Shown: positions 1 through 9,362 of the stretch, piece by piece
Numbering within the stretch: position 1 is the first letter of the stretch
Layout: every line of letters starts with the position of its first letter
NCBI RefSeq assembly: GCF_002954545.1
Contig: NZ_MSCH01000003.1
Location: forward strand, 3,325,991-3,389,990
Reading direction: 5' to 3'
From: Psychrosphaera saromensis
GTDB taxonomy: Bacteria > Pseudomonadota > Gammaproteobacteria > Enterobacterales > Alteromonadaceae
Length of the DNA stretch: 64,000 nucleotides
Translations under genes and position numbers: made by a program
The notes under the pieces: generated by a model
What the model was told of the DNA's origin: nothing
The model's input: only the letters and a program-made list of their open reading frames with translations
Databases searched by the model: none

Positions 1-50
1 ATCAGTTCTAGGAAGACATTAGGTTTACGCTGTGGATCGGTTTGGGTCAT
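1..50 (-). CDS. 5' fragment of an unidentified protein
   Basis: An ATG at 50-48 opens a frame that runs off the left edge of the window (about 16 codons, beginning MTQTDPQRKP). It is preceded on the minus strand by AGAGAG at a sensible Shine-Dalgarno distance. Too little is visible to assign a family. It would be transcribed leftward, downstream of the GGDEF gene and in the same direction. Confidence 0.35.
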   Translation of the reverse strand, partial: MTQTDPQRKPNVFLEL

Positions 51-173
51 ATTACTCTCTAATTATATTAATATGGCAACGGCAACCAATCGCCATAGTG
101 TTACCAGTCATTTTGCTTATTTACGTTAACTTAAAATAATGAAATCATTAACTGATCAATAAGGTTAATGAAT

Positions 174-1388
174 TTACTCTGCTAAACAGTTTCGCCCTGA
201 TTTTTTAGCACGATATAAAGCTTCGTCTGCTTGTTTCATTACTTCGTCAAACTCTTTTAACTCGCCTTCTCTTTCTGCCACACCAATGCTGACACTGACA
301 TGAACCGTTTTACTGCGGCTTTGAGCTTTAGAACGCTGTGCTTTACCGGTTTTACGATTGTCTGGACGGTCGTTATTATCACGTATTGTCATAGCGTAAC
401 TCGCAATCGCTTCACGAACTTGCTCTAGGTAAGGGATAGCGTAGTGAACAGACTTGTTCGGAAATACAATCGTAAACTCTTCACCGCCGTAACGATAAGC
501 TTTACCACCGCCTTTAACATCATCAATTTTACTTGCCACTAATCTCAACACTTGGTCGCCGACATCATGCCCGTACGTATCATTAAACTTTTTAAAATGA
601 TCTATATCTAGCATAGCAACAGTATATTTTTTACCTAACGAAAGAGACGATTGTAATAATGCTCGTCGTGCTGACAACCCGGTTAGTTCATCCGAGAATG
701 CCATTTGATAAGAGTCGGTTAATACACCTTGAATGAGTAACAAGCCAAATACGGAGAACGCCACTAAATGCGTAAGTACAGCAGCATCAATGAGTCGGAA
801 GTAAACAAGGAAAAAGGTAATAATCCAAATACTTAAAATGGATTTACTCGGACTAGAAATGTACTTTACCGCTAACATTAATAGAGCTAACACTGACAGG
901 ATCAATTCTATTTGTGTCATACCACCGAGCTTTAAGCCGGTAACTAATTCGGTATTTAATAATTCATGTAAGGTAATTGAATGATTGAAGCGGTAATTGG
1001 CCATAATGATGGCTAAGATAATCACGGCTCTGAAAAAGCCATGACGACCAAAAATGGTTTTATTTTGATCAAAACTAAAGCACACCAAAATCAACAACTG
1101 ACTTAAAAACCACAATGATGGGCTAAACTTCAAATACTTAAAATGTTCAATCTCAACAAATAGCGCCCAGCTTAATAACAAGAACAGTAATATATAAACA
1201 ACTCGACTTTGTTTGAATTTAAGCGCTACCACAATGGCACCGATGAATAAAAACATAGGCGCTTGTTTTAACAGCGCTTGCCAAGGTCTTAAATCCAACA
1301 TGCCATTTTGTATCACAAAAAACAGAGCGAATATTAAGATTACCGGTATATAAACCGCTTTAATAAAATTTGTGACTAAGTAATTCAA
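174..1388 (-). CDS. Membrane-bound GGDEF diguanylate cyclase
   Basis: A 404-residue protein predicted to make cyclic di-GMP from two GTP at the inner membrane. About the first 225 residues form a series of hydrophobic helices with no recognisable periplasmic sensor domain. The C-terminal half is a GGDEF domain with the signature GGEEF at residues 301-305 and the metal-binding D-x-D-H-F-K-x-x-N-D stretch upstream. The usual inhibitory RxxD motif five residues before the signature is absent (K-G-G-G there), so classical product inhibition is not expected. The start is TTG, overlapping the TGA stop of anmK by four bases, so the two genes are probably translationally coupled. An insertion rich in R, K and S (around residues 340-365) is unusual and may be a linker. 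No EAL domain is present. Confidence 0.88.
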   Translation of the reverse strand: MNYLVTNFIKAVYIPVILIFALFFVIQNGMLDLRPWQALLKQAPMFLFIGAIVVALKFKQSRVVYILLFLLLSWALFVEIEHFKYLKFSPSLWFLSQLLILVCFSFDQNKTIFGRHGFFRAVIILAIIMANYRFNHSITLHELLNTELVTGLKLGGMTQIELILSVLALLMLAVKYISSPSKSILSIWIITFFLVYFRLIDAAVLTHLVAFSVFGLLLIQGVLTDSYQMAFSDELTGLSARRALLQSSLSLGKKYTVAMLDIDHFKKFNDTYGHDVGDQVLRLVASKIDDVKGGGKAYRYGGEEFTIVFPNKSVHYAIPYLEQVREAIASYAMTIRDNNDRPDNRKTGKAQRSKAQSRSKTVHVSVSIGVAEREGELKEFDEVMKQADEALYRAKKSGRNCLAE

Positions 1389-2605
1389 TTATCAACCCTA
1401 TCTGTTTTAGCACTATACCAACTACCCATTACAATATTTTTTCGGGCACCAGTAACTGAGGGTGAGTTTGCACTAATTAAATTAATACGACAATAGGCTA
1501 ACCATGCAAAAGCCATTGCTTCCAGTGCATCACTGTTAATACCTAACTCATCAGTCGCTTGAATAGTATATAAAGGTAACTGTTTTTGTAGCTGTTCAAT
1601 CAAAAATTGGTTATGAACACCACCACCACAAATAAATAATCGTTTGCTGTGCGTAAATGTTTTGATTTGATCTGCAGCGCTTACGACCGTTAACTGTAGT
1701 AAGGTTCTTTGAATATCTTCGGCCAATAAATCTTGAGGTACAGGATTGTTACCCGTTATATCTGCAGCAACTTTAACTGCATATAGCTCAAGTTGTTTAC
1801 TTAGCCAAGCAAGGTTAAATAACTCTTTACCTGTGCTCTTAGGCCAAGGCAACGAAAAATAACGGTCTGCCAACATGATGTCTAACAAAGTTTGATTAAC
1901 AACACCTGATGCGGCCCACAAGCCTTGGCTGTCATATGATTTCCCAGTGTGTTTTTCACACCAAGTATCTAATAAAGTATTAGCAGGTCCAGTATCGTAA
2001 CCAATCACGTCTGCATTTGGGTTTAATACCGTTATATTAGCAATCCCACCTAAATTAAGCAGTATGCAAGCTTCACTTTCATCATCTAACGGTTGGTCTA
2101 TCTCTGTATTAGATTTTTGCGTAAAAAGAGCTTGATGAAATGCAGGAACTAAAGGAGCCCCTTGGCCACCAACAGCAACATCCATATTTCTAAAGTCACT
2201 AACCACATCAATACCGGTTAATTGAGCCAGTAAATTAGCATCCGTTATTTGCATACTGAAGGGAAATTCATCGTTCGGTTGATGACGTATAGTTAAACCG
2301 TGGCTACCAATGGCGACTATTTGTGACTTATCAATCTGTTGTTGGCTAATTAAGTCATTAACAGCATCTGCAAATAACTGAGCTAGCTGTATTCCAGTAT
2401 GCCCTAATATCTGCATATTAACGTTTTGTTCAAAGGACAAATGTATGAGATTAGATTTGATTAATTTGGGTAAGGAGACACTATGAAACGCTACGAGTGA
2501 GATTTTATCGTAAGAGTTAATTGACTGTATTTCAACAATAGCAACGTCGATAGCATCTAAGCTAGTTCCCGACATTAAACCGACAAAATAACTCTTACTA
2601 TTCAT
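1385..2605 (-). CDS. anmK: Anhydro-N-acetylmuramic acid kinase
   Basis: AnmK phosphorylates and opens 1,6-anhydro-MurNAc released during cell-wall turnover, giving MurNAc-6-phosphate for recycling. The 406-residue length is slightly above the usual 370-390. The N-terminal GLMSGTSLDAID motif (residues 9-20) is the family signature of the sugar-kinase/actin-like fold, and LNLGGIANIT and GYDTGPANTLLD further on are also typical. It lies 24 bp downstream of mepM on the same strand, matching the frequent mepM-anmK pairing, and overlaps the following GGDEF gene by four bases. The Asp-Thr-Gly-Pro motif supports activity. No oddities apart from the linked cyclase. Confidence 0.95.
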   Translation of the reverse strand: MNSKSYFVGLMSGTSLDAIDVAIVEIQSINSYDKISLVAFHSVSLPKLIKSNLIHLSFEQNVNMQILGHTGIQLAQLFADAVNDLISQQQIDKSQIVAIGSHGLTIRHQPNDEFPFSMQITDANLLAQLTGIDVVSDFRNMDVAVGGQGAPLVPAFHQALFTQKSNTEIDQPLDDESEACILLNLGGIANITVLNPNADVIGYDTGPANTLLDTWCEKHTGKSYDSQGLWAASGVVNQTLLDIMLADRYFSLPWPKSTGKELFNLAWLSKQLELYAVKVAADITGNNPVPQDLLAEDIQRTLLQLTVVSAADQIKTFTHSKRLFICGGGVHNQFLIEQLQKQLPLYTIQATDELGINSDALEAMAFAWLAYCRINLISANSPSVTGARKNIVMGSWYSAKTDRVDN

Positions 2606-2629
2606 CGAACTCCATCTATCAACTTTTAA

Positions 2630-3946
2630 TTAACGGATAGCTAGAAGTAGCTGTTTATTATGCTCTAACAAGCCTAAACGCTCTTCGGCAAAAGCAACAA
2701 ACTGTGTTTTGTTTTTACCTTTCAATGGATTTGCTTTAGGTAAAGATACCGTGCGAGGATTACGATGAACGCCATTTACCAAAAATTCATAATGTAAATG
2801 AGGGCCGGCAGCTAAGCCAGTTGAACCGACTAAACCGATCACTTGTCCTTGCTTAACTTTTTGACCACGACGTACTTTACGCTTTGAGAAATGGATATAT
2901 TTAGTTGTAATACCGCCGCCATGTTCGATAAACACATGATGACCGTTAAATCTGTCGTATCCTGCTTTTATAACTTTACCATCACCAGCCGCAAACACAG
3001 GAGTTCCCGTATTAGCTGCATAGTCCACACCTCTGTGCGCTTTCATTCTTTTTTGTACAGGGTGAAAACGTCTATTGCTAAAGTTAGAGCTTATATATTT
3101 AAAGTTTACTGGTGAGCGTAAAAAGGTTTTACGCATACTGTCACCATCTGGCGTGTAATAACGGCCATCGTCATAACGAACTGCGGTAAACTTTTCATCT
3201 TGATTAATAAATTCGGCAGCCACGATATCACCGTGACCAATAAATTCACCATCAATATAAATCTGTTCTACTAATGCAGAGAAGCTATCACCAGCTCTAA
3301 TATCTAAAGCAAAATCGACGTCCCAGGCAAAAATATTTGCTAGGTTCATGATCATATTATCGTTTAAGCCAGAAGCAACGCCTGCATTCCAGAAGTTACT
3401 ATCAATTTTACCTTCGTAGTAAACCGACTTTATCGTTCTAGACTTTTCTTCGAATGAAGATGAATATGATTTGTCTTCTGCTAATTTAGCAACAACGGTT
3501 GTTAATTGGTCTTGCTCATAACTTAATGAGACAACCTCTTTGTCTTTATTTAATTCAAATTCTAAAAACTTACCTGGGATCAAACGTGTAAAGGTTTTCG
3601 ATGCATCGCCTGAGCTTGCAATCGCTAACATGGTTTTTTGAGGTTGTTTTATTCGAGTAAAGATAGTTGCTAATGAATCACCGCTGCGTATTTTAACTTT
3701 AAACAAATCGGTGAATTCAACTTCTGTGTTTACTTCGCTGAAATCTAAAGGCACTGGATAGTCTTGACCAACAGAGAGTGCTGCATAATTAGCAACAATG
3801 GCATTAGAGACGGTAACTGGGTTGCTCGTCATTCTTGATGCTTTAGCAGATTCACTAGGTAATGCGATCAACAAAGCCAATACCATAGATGCTATTAGGG
3901 CTGTTACTCTGTGTTGTTTTGGAAAATTGTCTACTAAATTTTTCAT
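2630..3946 (-). CDS. mepM: M23-family murein DD-endopeptidase (MepM-like)
   Basis: A 438-residue inner-membrane-anchored peptidoglycan hydrolase. An N-terminal hydrophobic segment (about residues 16-33) is followed by an OapA/LysM-like region and a C-terminal peptidase M23 (LytM) domain. The zinc ligands expected for the family are present: H304 and D308 in HRGVD and H385 in HLHYE. Such enzymes cleave D-Ala-mDAP crosslinks to allow insertion of new strands. It is first in an apparent mepM-anmK-GGDEF operon, and anmK acts on muropeptide products further down the recycling route. Length and domain order match E. coli MepM (YebA). Confidence 0.92.
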   Translation of the reverse strand: MKNLVDNFPKQHRVTALIASMVLALLIALPSESAKASRMTSNPVTVSNAIVANYAALSVGQDYPVPLDFSEVNTEVEFTDLFKVKIRSGDSLATIFTRIKQPQKTMLAIASSGDASKTFTRLIPGKFLEFELNKDKEVVSLSYEQDQLTTVVAKLAEDKSYSSSFEEKSRTIKSVYYEGKIDSNFWNAGVASGLNDNMIMNLANIFAWDVDFALDIRAGDSFSALVEQIYIDGEFIGHGDIVAAEFINQDEKFTAVRYDDGRYYTPDGDSMRKTFLRSPVNFKYISSNFSNRRFHPVQKRMKAHRGVDYAANTGTPVFAAGDGKVIKAGYDRFNGHHVFIEHGGGITTKYIHFSKRKVRRGQKVKQGQVIGLVGSTGLAAGPHLHYEFLVNGVHRNPRTVSLPKANPLKGKNKTQFVAFAEERLGLLEHNKQLLLAIR

Positions 3947-4049
3947 ATCTCTTCTTGTAATAATTTATACAATTACTAAATCATTTGTATTCATTGAATA
4001 CTACTTCAACGAGATTAGCATTCTGACTTTATAAATCCAAGCAGGAAAA

Positions 4050-4074
4050 CCCCTAAACTACAGGAGTTTAGTAC
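4050..4074 (-). terminator. Possible weak terminator downstream of der
   Basis: CTAAACT at 4053-4059 and AGTTTAG at 4065-4071 form a 7-bp stem with a 5-nt loop. Read on the minus strand it is followed by GGGGTTTT, a poor U-tract. It lies between der and mepM, both on the minus strand. Confidence 0.4.
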
Positions 4075-4110
4075 AAAAAAGTGCCTTACTGTACAACTAT
4101 CCATCAAAAA

Positions 4111-5628
4111 CTAGCCTGGTCGTCTGTGTCTTTTAATAAATCCACCAGCTTGTCTTTGTTGAGACAAGGTCATATTTTTTGATTTATTGTCTTCAAATGG
4201 GTTAGCACCCTCTCTGAATTCTATCTTAATTGGCGTACCCATTACGTCTAATGCCTTACGGTAATAGTTCATCAAGTAACGCTTGTACGAGTCAGGTAAA
4301 TCTTTCACCTGATTACCATGGATTACAATTCTAGGAGGATTATAACCACCAGCATGAGCGTATTTTAATTTAACTCGACGACCACGGATCATAGGCGGTT
4401 GATGATCATCTTGTGCCATTTTCATGATACGTGTAACCATAGACGTTGAAATACGTTTGGTCGCTGAACGGTATGCTTCATCAATAGATTCAAACAAATG
4501 TCCTACGCCAGTACCATGTAAAGCCGAGATGAAATGTAAACGAGCAAAATCAATAAAGCCTAAACGTCTATCTAATTCACGCTTAACATCATTTTTAACA
4601 TCTTGGTCTAATCCATCCCACTTATTAACCGCTATAACAATTGAACGTCCGGCATTAAGGGCAAAACCTAATAAACTCAAATCTTGATCTGAAATACCTT
4701 CCGTAGCATCCAACATCAATAATACAACATTGGCATCTTCAATTGCTTGCAGAGTTTTAACTACCGAGAACTTTTCAACAGTTTGGCGAATTCGGCCACG
4801 ACGACGAACACCTGCAGTATCAATAATCACATAATCTTGATCATTACGAGACATAGGGATGTAGATTGAGTCTCGAGTGGTACCAGGCAAGTCATATACT
4901 ACAACACGTTCTTCACCTAACATTCTGTTAGTTAACGTTGACTTACCAACATTAGGACGGCCAATTAAAGCAAATTTAATTGGCACATCGGCAAATGGGA
5001 CATGCTCAGGTTCTTCAACCTCGATGATGTCACCATTTTCATCAAATTCTGGTTCTGCAATTTCGAAATCTATTTCAGCATCACCGTTTTCAATCGACAA
5101 CGCCGCCATTTCTAATTCAAACTGCTCTGACAACTGTTCAATAACTGGCATTAATGCTTGGTCTAACAATAATGAAACACCACGACCATGTGCAGCAGCT
5201 ATCTGATGAACTTCTCCCATTGCTAAATTGTAAAATTCAGCCGTTGTAGAGTCGCCATCTATACCGTCAACTTTATTTGCTACGATAAACGTGGTTTTAT
5301 TTAATTTTCTTAAATGTTCCGCAATAGCATAATCTGATGCAGTAAGACCTTCACGAGCATCAACTAAAAACAACACAATATCAGCTTCATCAATGGCTAA
5401 TAATGACTGTTCTGCCATTTCAACTTCAATGCCTTCTTCAGTACCATCGATACCACCAGTATCGACCACAATAAAATTGTGTTCGGCATGTGTTGCTTGT
5501 CCGTACTTTCTATCTCTAGTAAGTCCAGGAAAGTCCGCTACTAGCGCGTCTCTTGTACGTGTTAATCGATTAAAAAGAGTCGATTTGCCAACATTAGGAC
5601 GACCAACTAAAGCAACCACAGGAAGCAT
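4111..5628 (-). CDS. der: Double-Era-like ribosome-assembly GTPase Der
   Basis: Der (EngA) is an essential GTPase for 50S subunit maturation. The 505-residue protein has two tandem G domains, each with the P-loop GRPNVGKST (starting near residues 8 and 223), DxxG switch-II motifs (DTGG, DTAG) and NKxD motifs (NKVD, NKWD), then a C-terminal KH-like domain of about 110 residues. An acidic linker between the G domains is typical of gammaproteobacteria. It is the last of hisS-yfgM-bamB-der, the common gammaproteobacterial order, but a terminator-like hairpin separates it from bamB, so it may have its own promoter in the 179-bp gap. Confidence 0.97.
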   Translation of the reverse strand: MLPVVALVGRPNVGKSTLFNRLTRTRDALVADFPGLTRDRKYGQATHAEHNFIVVDTGGIDGTEEGIEVEMAEQSLLAIDEADIVLFLVDAREGLTASDYAIAEHLRKLNKTTFIVANKVDGIDGDSTTAEFYNLAMGEVHQIAAAHGRGVSLLLDQALMPVIEQLSEQFELEMAALSIENGDAEIDFEIAEPEFDENGDIIEVEEPEHVPFADVPIKFALIGRPNVGKSTLTNRMLGEERVVVYDLPGTTRDSIYIPMSRNDQDYVIIDTAGVRRRGRIRQTVEKFSVVKTLQAIEDANVVLLMLDATEGISDQDLSLLGFALNAGRSIVIAVNKWDGLDQDVKNDVKRELDRRLGFIDFARLHFISALHGTGVGHLFESIDEAYRSATKRISTSMVTRIMKMAQDDHQPPMIRGRRVKLKYAHAGGYNPPRIVIHGNQVKDLPDSYKRYLMNYYRKALDVMGTPIKIEFREGANPFEDNKSKNMTLSQQRQAGGFIKRHRRPG

Positions 5629-5750
5629 GAATTCACCTCAAACATACACTCATATTTATAGAGTAATGTATTTAAATTTTACTAAAAGGCCTAAATATCA
5701 GATTTGATAGTTAGGTTGTTGCCACATCTTTCATATTGAAGCTGTGACAT

Positions 5751-5789
5751 AAAAAAGGCTTTGGGTCTTTTATCAAAGACACAAAGCCT
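5751..5789 (-). terminator. Terminator after bamB
   Basis: A long imperfect stem pairs AGGCTTTG (5756-5763) with CAAAGCCT (5782-5789), with inner TCTTT/AAAGA pairing. On the minus strand it ends in a run of six T. It lies between bamB and der. Confidence 0.75.
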
Positions 5790-5807
5790 AAACTAAAGGG
5801 CTAATGT

Positions 5808-7061
5808 TTACGGTAGACGTAAAGCGCTAACTTTTCCATCACGCGTTTGTATAATCAACATATCACCAGCAACAACTGGTTGAGCGTATGCGCCCTCTTC
5901 GTCAAAGTTGAACCAGTTAACAAACCACCAAAAAACAGAACGGTCATAATCTGCGAATTTAAAACGCGAAACAATTTGCCCCGTAGTTTTATCAAAAAAG
6001 TGGAAGTAACCTTCATAATCACCAACAACGATTGTATCTTTATATACAACAGGTTGTGTTAAACGACGATTATACAATTCAGATGAAGTCCACTTTTCAA
6101 TACCGCTAGCGGCATCAACCGCAATAACATTACCTTTTGCGTCAGTTAAGTATAGTACACCTGAATCCATAGCTAGATTGCGGTAAGACGAGTATTCACG
6201 TTTCCATAACACTCGACCAGACATCATATCTAAAGCAGCAAGGTTGCCATTATAAGCGATGCTATAAACAGTGGTGCCATTGATAACTGGCTTACTATCT
6301 GCGTCGATTAACTTCTCTAACTCTGTTGAACCTTGAACGGTACCAATAGCTTGTTCCCAAGCTGGAATACCACGTTCTAAAATTATAACTGATAATTTAC
6401 CAGTTGCAGTACCAACAAGAACACCACCTCCTGCGATGGTTGGTGATGAAGTACCGCGTAAAGATAGAGCTGGTACATCCGTCGCTATTTGCCAGCGTAT
6501 TTCACCAGTATCTGGGTGTAAAGCCGCAACATAACCTGCAGCTGTAGTAACTGCTATCCAGCCTTCACCAGCTGATGGGGCAGCAACAACTTCACCTTTA
6601 ACTTCGGTACGCCATAACACTTCACCCGTTTCTTGTGACAAAGCTAGTACATCGCCGTTTTCAGTGCCTATGTATAAATTTTTATAAGCCGCGGTAATAC
6701 CACCGCTTAATTTTTCAGGTTTTACCGTAGTAAAAGTTAATGCATCCCATAAAGTAGGAGGATTGACTCTTACATCAGTTGACCAAATTTCATCGCCACT
6801 GTTTTCGTCAAATGCAACAACTTCACCATCACGATTTGCAGCAAAAACAACGTTATCAATCGCCGCTGGCGTTAAATTTGAAAAGTAGTTATCAACACCA
6901 GCACCCGCAGTTTCACGCCAAACAAGTTCAACTTCTTTCGTTGAATTTAATGGTTTAATTTCTGCTATACGGAATTCTTCTTTTATTTCATTACTTTCAC
7001 ATCCGGCTAAACCGAATACTAATGCAAGTGTAATTGCCGTGAACTTAGCTTGTTTTAACAT
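5808..7061 (-). CDS. bamB: Outer-membrane assembly lipoprotein BamB
   Basis: BamB is the beta-propeller lipoprotein of the BAM complex that folds outer-membrane proteins. The 417-residue precursor begins with a lipoprotein signal ending in the lipobox LAGC (Cys near residue 21). The mature part contains repeated PQQ/WD-like blades (for example GEVLWRTEV, GEIRWQI, GRVLWKREY, GIEKWTS), consistent with the eight-bladed propeller. It follows yfgM after 16 bp, so the two are likely co-transcribed, and it has a terminator behind it. Length is slightly above E. coli BamB (392). Confidence 0.96.
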   Translation of the reverse strand: MLKQAKFTAITLALVFGLAGCESNEIKEEFRIAEIKPLNSTKEVELVWRETAGAGVDNYFSNLTPAAIDNVVFAANRDGEVVAFDENSGDEIWSTDVRVNPPTLWDALTFTTVKPEKLSGGITAAYKNLYIGTENGDVLALSQETGEVLWRTEVKGEVVAAPSAGEGWIAVTTAAGYVAALHPDTGEIRWQIATDVPALSLRGTSSPTIAGGGVLVGTATGKLSVIILERGIPAWEQAIGTVQGSTELEKLIDADSKPVINGTTVYSIAYNGNLAALDMMSGRVLWKREYSSYRNLAMDSGVLYLTDAKGNVIAVDAASGIEKWTSSELYNRRLTQPVVYKDTIVVGDYEGYFHFFDKTTGQIVSRFKFADYDRSVFWWFVNWFNFDEEGAYAQPVVAGDMLIIQTRDGKVSALRLP

Positions 7062-7077
7062 TCAACAGGGCCTTAAA

Positions 7078-7725
7078 TTAGCTAGTTGTTTTTGAAGATA
7101 AAGCTAAATCATCTAACTTCATTTTAAGTAGGTTATTGCCTTCTAAGCCGTCATTGTCTGCTGCTAACTGATAAGACATACGAGCTTTATCTTTATCACC
7201 TTGAGCTAAATGTACATCACCCACCAATTCAGCAACACGTGCCACATAACCATCGCTGTTAATCGTACCTAATGTTTGTAAGGCAACATCATATTGTTCC
7301 AATTGAATTTGGATACGAGCAAGACGCAAAGAAACTAATTCTTTTAAACTCACAGAGTCTGTCAATGTTAAAGCCGATGTTAAGTTATTTGCAGCAACAT
7401 CAAATTTGCCATCAGCAACCGCTTGTTTTGCAGCAAGCAACTGGACAAATACACCATAACCAGATTCACCATAGGTAGTGGTAAATGCTTTTAATTCTGT
7501 TTCTACCGACTCAGATGAAGCCGTATCAGCCTGGCTGACTTTTACAAACTCTTCGTACTGTACTGAAGCGGCTTCTTGTGTTGCAGCTTCTTTATCAACG
7601 TACCAATTCCAAGCGCCAAATCCGCCTAAACCTAGGACAACACCGACAACGATTTGACTACCGTTTTCTTTCCAAAAACTCTTTATTGCTTCAACTTGTT
7701 GTTCTTCAGTAGAATAAACTTCCAT
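7078..7725 (-). CDS. yfgM: YfgM family periplasmic chaperone-associated protein
   Basis: A 215-residue single-pass inner-membrane protein. The cytoplasmic N-terminus (MEVYSTEEQQVEAIKSFWKENG) leads into a membrane helix around residues 24-42, then a periplasmic TPR-like alpha-helical region. In E. coli YfgM associates with SecYEG and the chaperone PpiD. The N-terminal sequence and the hisS-yfgM-bamB position identify the family. There is a 57-bp gap to hisS and 16 bp to bamB. Confidence 0.92.
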   Translation of the reverse strand: MEVYSTEEQQVEAIKSFWKENGSQIVVGVVLGLGGFGAWNWYVDKEAATQEAASVQYEEFVKVSQADTASSESVETELKAFTTTYGESGYGVFVQLLAAKQAVADGKFDVAANNLTSALTLTDSVSLKELVSLRLARIQIQLEQYDVALQTLGTINSDGYVARVAELVGDVHLAQGDKDKARMSYQLAADNDGLEGNNLLKMKLDDLALSSKTTS

Positions 7726-7782
7726 TATAACCTCTATATCTGTACTGCATCAGTTGGGATTGATTACCCTACCGATATCTAT

Positions 7783-9060
7783 TTAAGCAAAGATCGTATT
7801 GATACGTTCTTCCAATTCTGACCAACTAACCACTTCTTGCTCTACATTTTCACGTAGGTATTTAAGTGTAATTTGCTGATTTGTAATTTCGTCGTCTCCC
7901 AAGATTAAGGCAATTGATGCTCCAACCTTGTCAGCTCTTTTCATTTGTTTCTTAAAGTTGCCACCACCACAGTGGTTAACAACTCTAACTTGCGGTGCAG
8001 CTTGTCTTAAAATTTCAGCTATTTCAACCGCTTTTATTTCTGCTTGTTCACCAGCTGCGACCATATAGACATCAGCCGTCGACGTTGGTTCCTTTAAAAT
8101 TTCTAAGGTTTGCAATAATAAGACTAATCTTTCGATGCCCATAGCAAAACCAACGGCAGGTGTAGGCTTACCACCAAGTTGTTCAACTAAGCCGTCGTAA
8201 CGACCACCCGCTAAAACGGTTCCTTGAGAACCTAAGCTAGTTGTAACCCATTCAAACACAGTTCTGTTGTAGTAATCTAATCCACGAACTAACCGTTCGT
8301 TTACTACATATTCAATCCCAGCAGCGTCTAAGCGTAAACGCAACTGTTTGAAATGCTCAACCGACTCATCATCTAAATAGTCAGACAATTTGGGCGCATT
8401 TTCTAATAAACTTTGCACATCTGGATTTTTACTATCTAAGATACGCAAAGGATTTGTTGTTAATCTACGTTTTGAATCTTCATCTAATTTGTCTTCATGT
8501 TGTGACAAATATTCAACTAATGCTGCACTGTAATCTGTACGCGACTCATTTGAACCTAATGAATTAATTTCTAAGGTTAAATGCTCAGAAATATTAAATG
8601 CTTTCCAAAGACGAGCTGATAATAAAATAACTTCCGCGTCCATATCTGGTCCTGCAAAGCCATAAGACTCAACACCAAACTGATGGAACTGACGATAACG
8701 ACCTTTTTGAGGACGTTCATGGCGGAACATAGGTCCGGTATACCATAGGCGTTGTTGTTGATTATATAACAAAGCCCCTTGATTTGCGGCTCTAACGCAA
8801 ACAGCTGTACCTTCAGGACGTAATGATAAAGAGTCACCATTACGGTCTTCAAATGTGTACATTTCTTTTTCAACAATGTCGGTTACTTCACCAACTGAAC
8901 GTTTAAACAGATCGGTAAATTCGACGATAGGAAAGCGAATTTCTGAATATCCATAACTGGCGACAGTTTGACGGATAACCGATTCAACTTGCTGCCACTG
9001 GGCAGTTTCCGCTGGTAAACAGTCATTCATTCCACGAATTGCTTGAATTGGCTTAGACAC
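7783..9060 (-). CDS. hisS: Histidyl-tRNA synthetase
   Basis: Class II aminoacyl-tRNA synthetase charging tRNA-His. The 425-residue length is normal. Motif 2 is seen as [16 protein letters not shown] (about residues 112-127), the histidine-binding loop as [11 protein letters not shown], and motif 3 as [11 protein letters not shown]-terminal anticodon-binding domain follows. It heads the hisS-yfgM-bamB-der block. A sigma-70-like promoter lies upstream at 9101-9129. ispG and rodZ, which often precede hisS, are not adjacent here. Confidence 0.98.
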   Translation of the reverse strand: MSKPIQAIRGMNDCLPAETAQWQQVESVIRQTVASYGYSEIRFPIVEFTDLFKRSVGEVTDIVEKEMYTFEDRNGDSLSLRPEGTAVCVRAANQGALLYNQQQRLWYTGPMFRHERPQKGRYRQFHQFGVESYGFAGPDMDAEVILLSARLWKAFNISEHLTLEINSLGSNESRTDYSAALVEYLSQHEDKLDEDSKRRLTTNPLRILDSKNPDVQSLLENAPKLSDYLDDESVEHFKQLRLRLDAAGIEYVVNERLVRGLDYYNRTVFEWVTTSLGSQGTVLAGGRYDGLVEQLGGKPTPAVGFAMGIERLVLLLQTLEILKEPTSTADVYMVAAGEQAEIKAVEIAEILRQAAPQVRVVNHCGGGNFKKQMKRADKVGASIALILGDDEITNQQITLKYLRENVEQEVVSWSELEERINTIFA

Positions 9061-9100
9061 TGATGATCCATTCTCTGGTTGAGTTAAAAATTAGCGGCGT

Positions 9101-9129
9101 ATTATAGAGCTAATCAGCCTCAAGGTAAA
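9101..9129 (-). promoter_or_regulatory. Predicted sigma-70 promoter of hisS
   Basis: On the minus strand, TTTACC (9129-9124) and a consensus TATAAT (9106-9101) are separated by 17 bp. The -10 lies about 40 bp upstream of the hisS start. Confidence 0.6.
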
Positions 9130-9362
9130 TTGATAACGCTAATTTGCTAAATAAAAATTTTAATGGTGTATGAATTTAGCGAGTAATTTACCGAAAACTA
9201 ATCAACAACTGACTTTTCTCCACTTTATTTTTATACGAAACACACATAACCCTTGCGGTATTTAGCATAATAAGTATAAATAAAGTTTACGCCACCTGCG
9301 TATGAACAGAATGACTATTCTCAAACTTTTTACTTTGTTGGATATAACCAACATTGCAGAAT
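9130..9362. other. Divergent intergenic region hisS / HD-GYP gene
   Basis: With the hisS promoter and leader, about 300 bp separate hisS from the plus-strand HD-GYP gene. Apart from the hisS promoter I see no hairpin, repeat or ORF. TAAAGTTT at 9281-9288 matches the -35 half of a sigma-28 promoter exactly, but no good -10 follows at the right spacing. Confidence 0.4.

Noticed and set aside
9281-9300. TAAAGTTT as a sigma-28 promoter of the HD-GYP gene
   Set aside because: The -35 half is exact, but nothing close to GCCGATAA follows at 11 bp (GTATGAAC there).
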